NCBI GenBank assembly: GCA_021443605.1
Contig: JABUTQ010000394.1
Location: 1-9,013, forward strand
DNA from: Bacteroidales bacterium
GTDB taxonomy: Bacteria; Bacteroidota; Bacteroidia; Bacteroidales; UBA932
Direction: 5' to 3'
Length of the DNA: 9,013 nucleotides
Part shown: positions 6,012 to 9,013 of the stretch, piece after piece
Layout of the letters: every line of letters starts with the position of its first letter
How positions within the stretch are numbered: the first letter of the stretch is position 1
The notes under the pieces: generated by a model
The model's database searches: none
What the model was told of the DNA's origin: nothing
What the model saw: the letters and a program-made list of their open reading frames with translations, nothing else
Made by a program: the position numbers and the translations under genes

Positions 6012-8813
6012 TTATCTGATTTTTATCTCGAGAGATTTGTTGGAGTAAGTGAAAATTTTATCCTTTTTGACATCTTGGCCGACAATGTGGATGGTGATGG
6101 TGCGCGATTGGGGCATTCCGGAGTATGTGCCGGTGCACTCCCCGATGCGGAGGGTGGATGCGGCATCGTCCCATTCAAACGGGATTGTGCAGTATTCCCC
6201 TTTTTCGTAGCCGTAAGTCACACCGTCGTCTTCATAAAGGGTGAAGTTGCAGTCGGCACCGGCATAAACGTTGAGCGTCAGGCGCGAAGCATCCTGGTCG
6301 AGAGAGTGCTTTAAGTGGCTTTCATCTGTGGGGATGATGCTTCCTGCGCGCACAAAGAGAGGCATCCTGTCGTAGGGAGCATCAGCGGCAATTGTCTCGC
6401 CACCGGCGGCAGAAATTTTCGCTCCGGAATAGAAATTATACCATCCGCCTTGATTTTCAGGAAGATAGACTTCGCGTGAGCGGGCTTTGTATTTATAGAC
6501 CGGTGCCACGAGAATAGATGGCCCGAACATATATTCGTCTCCGACATTGCGTCCGTGATTGTCTTTCGGGAAGTCCATTGCCAGGCCGCGCATAATCGTA
6601 TAGTCGTTTTTCCACACATCCCCGGCAAGCGAATAGACATAAGGAAGCAGTCTGTAACGGAGATTGGTGTAGTATTCCATAGAGCGGCGGGCGGGATGCC
6701 CCTCGGGAGCTACGTTGTAAAACTCCCTTGCGGGGAACTGTCCGTGGATGCGGAAAAACGGGACAAATGCCCCGAACTGATGCCACCGTGTCTGGAGTTC
6801 GCGCCACTCTTCCGTTTCTTCCTCTGTAGGAGCACCCCAGCTATGGCGATCTTCCACACAGAATCCACCTATGTCCATACTCCACCACGGCACACCGGCC
6901 ATAGAGAAATTGATTCCTGCGGGGATTTGTGCCTTGAGGTCTTCCCACCGTGAAGCGATGTCGCCGCTCCAGATGGCTGTCGAAAATCGTTGGATTCCGG
7001 CAAATCCGCTTCGGGTGAGGAGCAGCACGCGGGCGTCATCCTTTACTGAGCGCTGCCCGGTATAGATTGCATCGGCATTCATCAATCCATAGGCATTCAG
7101 ATACTTGGTAGAGCTCCCAAGGGCGGTGGGGTTGCAGAGGGCTTTCCAATAATCCATATCCACGCAGTCTCTTATGTTCGGCTCGCTGGCATCCATCCAC
7201 CATGCATCTATGCCGTAGGGGAGAAGGTGTTCTTCCATCTGATTCCAGAAGAGTTCGCGGGCATCGGCGTTGTAGGCATCATACATCGAGCCCACATATC
7301 CTTGCCCCACCCAGTCGCGGATGCTGTCTTCAATTGCCCTGCGGTACATCCATCCTTTTGAGTCAAATTCTTCAAAATGCTCAGTGCCAAGGTAGAATTT
7401 CGGCCATACCGAAATCATATAGTGGACTCCGGCATCGTGTATAGAATCGACCATTGCCTTGGGATTGGGATATCTGCTGCGGTCGAATTCGTGGCTGCCC
7501 CACTGGTCTTCCTGCCAGTAAAACCAGTCTTGGATAATCATATCTATCGGCATGTCAGCCTTTTTGAAGCGGTCAAGCACTTCATATATATCATTTGAGC
7601 AGGTATATCTCTCTTTGCACTGCCATAGTCCCATACTCCATTTGGGCATTACAGGAGCCTTTCCCGTGATATGCCGGTACCCTGAGACCACTTCGTCCAA
7701 ATTGTCTCCCTTTACGAAATAATAGTCGATGAAATCTCCCATTTCGCTCCAGAATGCGATATGTGGTTCTGGATGGGTTGTGTCCGGTGTAAGGGCGCGG
7801 AGCGAGCAGTATGCCACATTGCCGTCGGGCCTCCACTCTATCCTTATCGGCAATTTCTTGCCGGCTTCAAGTTCATAATCAAATTTGTAAGTATTTGGAT
7901 TCCAGGCAGTACGCCATCTTTCTGCAACAACTTCAGTATTGTCGAGAAAGACTTTCACATATCCGCTGTAGTAGAGCATAAAGCGGAAAAGACCGCTTTC
8001 GGCCGGCTCGATGAATCCGTCATAGACGACATTCGCCCCCTTGAGCGGAAAATCTTTGATGAGATATTGCGACAACGCCTTTTCGTTTTCAAGATAGAGG
8101 ATAGGCTCATCCCGTATCACTGAGTGTCCGGGGGCGTTATATGTGCCGGTGAGAGCCCCTTCCGAGCCGTCATTCCTATAGAGTTTGAAAACTTCGCCAA
8201 TCTGTGCATAATCTCTCGGGTCGCCGAACCGGCTCATCGAATAGTTGTCCCAAAGGATGCCGTATCCGTTGCTGCTCACAAGGAAAGGGATTGTCACCTT
8301 AGTATTGTACTGGATGAGTTTTTCATTGCGCCCTGCCCAGTTGAATTCATCTCCCTGATGCTGCCCGAGCCCGTAAAACGCTTCGTCTGCAGAGACACTC
8401 CAATTCTGATAAAGGGTGTAACCATTGTCTGTTCCAAATGATATCGGGGTGATGCTGCATCCGTTTTCGGAGAGGATTGCATCTCCGTTTTTATCATAAA
8501 ATGAGACGTTTGCACTGTTCAGATCAACTTTCGCTGTCAATTCGGAAGTCTTTACCACCAAATGTTCCTTATCGCTTTCGATGCTCCATTCTCCCGGAGT
8601 ATTTTTATATACGGCCATCAAGCTTTTGTCTCTGTTGAAATCGCTTTTCATTCCGGAACTTACCCTGATTATTTTGGGTGAAACGACTTCGAGCCTCACA
8701 TATCGGGCTTCTTTTGATTTAGTCTTGACTGTAACGGCACAATCGTATGCCGTTACTTGTGCGCACGAGGCCACAAAGATGCAGATTAGTGCAAGTGCAA
8801 ATATCCTCTTCAT
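6012..8813 (-). CDS. GH31 alpha-glycosidase with PA14 insert, probable alpha-xylosidase, lipoprotein
   Basis: A retaining glycoside hydrolase removing alpha-linked sugars, most likely xylose from xyloglucan-type oligosaccharides. Seen: 933 residues. A lipoprotein signal peptide (MKRIFALALICIFVASC) has lipobox VASC with Cys17. An N-terminal beta domain (about 25-230, including AFYGLGQHQGDEF at 145-157) is followed by a PA14-like insert at about 230-345 (YDGFIEPAESGLFRF, then VKVFLDN and PIRIEWRP). The catalytic barrel spans about 385-745 with QDWFYW at 428-433, WWMDASEP at 538-545 (Asp541, expected nucleophile) and IWSGDIASRW at 614-623 (Asp618, expected acid/base). C-terminal beta domains include LYEDDG at 859-864. 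Known: an N-terminal domain plus PA14 before the barrel is the layout of Cellvibrio Xyl31A and the Bacteroides ovatus xyloglucan-locus GH31. Residues after Cys17 (AQVTAYD) lack an acidic surface-export signal, so I infer a periplasm-facing anchor. The start overlaps the regulator's stop by one base. Alpha-glucosidase is the main alternative. Confidence 0.9.
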   Translation of the reverse strand: MKRIFALALICIFVASCAQVTAYDCAVTVKTKSKEARYVRLEVVSPKIIRVSSGMKSDFNRDKSLMAVYKNTPGEWSIESDKEHLVVKTSELTAKVDLNSANVSFYDKNGDAILSENGCSITPISFGTDNGYTLYQNWSVSADEAFYGLGQHQGDEFNWAGRNEKLIQYNTKVTIPFLVSSNGYGILWDNYSMSRFGDPRDYAQIGEVFKLYRNDGSEGALTGTYNAPGHSVIRDEPILYLENEKALSQYLIKDFPLKGANVVYDGFIEPAESGLFRFMLYYSGYVKVFLDNTEVVAERWRTAWNPNTYKFDYELEAGKKLPIRIEWRPDGNVAYCSLRALTPDTTHPEPHIAFWSEMGDFIDYYFVKGDNLDEVVSGYRHITGKAPVMPKWSMGLWQCKERYTCSNDIYEVLDRFKKADMPIDMIIQDWFYWQEDQWGSHEFDRSRYPNPKAMVDSIHDAGVHYMISVWPKFYLGTEHFEEFDSKGWMYRRAIEDSIRDWVGQGYVGSMYDAYNADARELFWNQMEEHLLPYGIDAWWMDASEPNIRDCVDMDYWKALCNPTALGSSTKYLNAYGLMNADAIYTGQRSVKDDARVLLLTRSGFAGIQRFSTAIWSGDIASRWEDLKAQIPAGINFSMAGVPWWSMDIGGFCVEDRHSWGAPTEEETEEWRELQTRWHQFGAFVPFFRIHGQFPAREFYNVAPEGHPARRSMEYYTNLRYRLLPYVYSLAGDVWKNDYTIMRGLAMDFPKDNHGRNVGDEYMFGPSILVAPVYKYKARSREVYLPENQGGWYNFYSGAKISAAGGETIAADAPYDRMPLFVRAGSIIPTDESHLKHSLDQDASRLTLNVYAGADCNFTLYEDDGVTYGYEKGEYCTIPFEWDDAASTLRIGECTGTYSGMPQSRTITIHIVGQDVKKDKIFTYSNKSLEIKIR

Positions 8814-9013
8814 TATAATACGTATTTGTTCTTTTTATATAAATGGCGGAATTCCTTGGGTGTCATTCCGTGTTTTTTCTTGAACAGCCTTCCGAAATTG
8901 GCTATGTTGTTGAATCCGCTGTCGAAACAAATCTCGGAGATTGTCATCGATGTGTCGAGTATCAGCCTGGCAGCGTGCCCAAGGCGGTATTCAATAATAT
9001 ATTCGGTAAGAGT
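8813..9013 (-). CDS. AraC-family transcriptional regulator, C-terminal fragment (start beyond right edge)
   Basis: Seen: 66 codons open from the right edge to TAA at 8815-8813. The segment holds the second helix-turn-helix of an AraC DNA-binding domain: TISEICFDSGFNNIANF, then GRLFKKKHGMTPKEFR, matching the family signature (I-x-x-I-C-x-x-x-G-F-x-N, F-x-R-x-F-K, G-x-T-P-x-x-F-R). It then ends in a short basic tail, KKNKYVL. Known: such regulators bind promoter DNA of sugar-use genes. The FNNIANFGRLFKK form resembles stand-alone cupin-AraC sugar regulators more than the tail of hybrid two-component sensors, but the N-terminal part that would settle this is outside the window. Its stop overlaps the ATG of the GH31 gene (TAATG), so both are likely made from one mRNA. 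Inference: it controls this enzyme and probably other sugar genes. Confidence 0.88.
   Translation of the reverse strand, partial: TLTEYIIEYRLGHAARLILDTSMTISEICFDSGFNNIANFGRLFKKKHGMTPKEFRHLYKKNKYVL

Noticed and set aside
6555..8441. Plus-strand open frames opposite the GH31 gene (for example 6555-6953, 7761-8123, 8124-8441)
   Set aside because: Cys/His/Pro-rich low-sense translations without recognisable domains, fully inside a conserved gene on the minus strand.

Overview
The window looks like chromosomal DNA of a Bacteroidales bacterium. Four things point there: Bacteroidetes-type promoters (a TAnnTTTG -7 box) upstream of two genes, a YfhO-family protein next to surface-polysaccharide genes, a lipoprotein family GH31 glycosidase with a PA14 insert, and an AraC-type regulator fused to it by a TAATG stop/start overlap. 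Genus cannot be fixed from the sequence alone. Every gene I can support lies on the minus strand, so transcription runs from high to low coordinates.

Right part (9013 down to 6012): the end of an AraC-family regulator overlaps by one base the start of a 933-residue GH31 enzyme, most likely an alpha-xylosidase or related alpha-glycosidase. The two form a small sugar-use unit. No SusC/SusD genes are visible; anything further upstream is outside the window.

Middle (5957 to 5530): an AT-rich island holds a 56-codon ORF overlapping the remains of a zeta-toxin-like kinase. The toxin keeps its Walker A motif and its C-terminal end, but the middle is missing and the two pieces are in different frames. 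I read this as a decayed toxin-antitoxin pair whose small partner is still open.

Next (5517 to 4074): glyA (serine hydroxymethyltransferase) is a self-contained housekeeping transcription unit with its own promoter, a GC-rich stem-loop at the predicted 5' end of the mRNA, and a strong 17-bp hairpin after the stop.

Left part (4022 to 1): a promoter precedes three tightly packed genes: a YfhO-family multi-pass membrane protein, a Wzx-type polysaccharide flippase (1-base overlap), and the first 21 codons of a family 2 glycosyltransferase (2-base gap). This looks like an operon for building and exporting, or modifying, a cell-surface glycan; it continues beyond the left edge.

No tRNA, rRNA, CRISPR array, insertion sequence or att site was recognised, and no gene-free stretch exceeds 300 bases. 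The window is mostly ordinary; the least ordinary piece is the broken zeta-toxin locus with its intact small neighbour.
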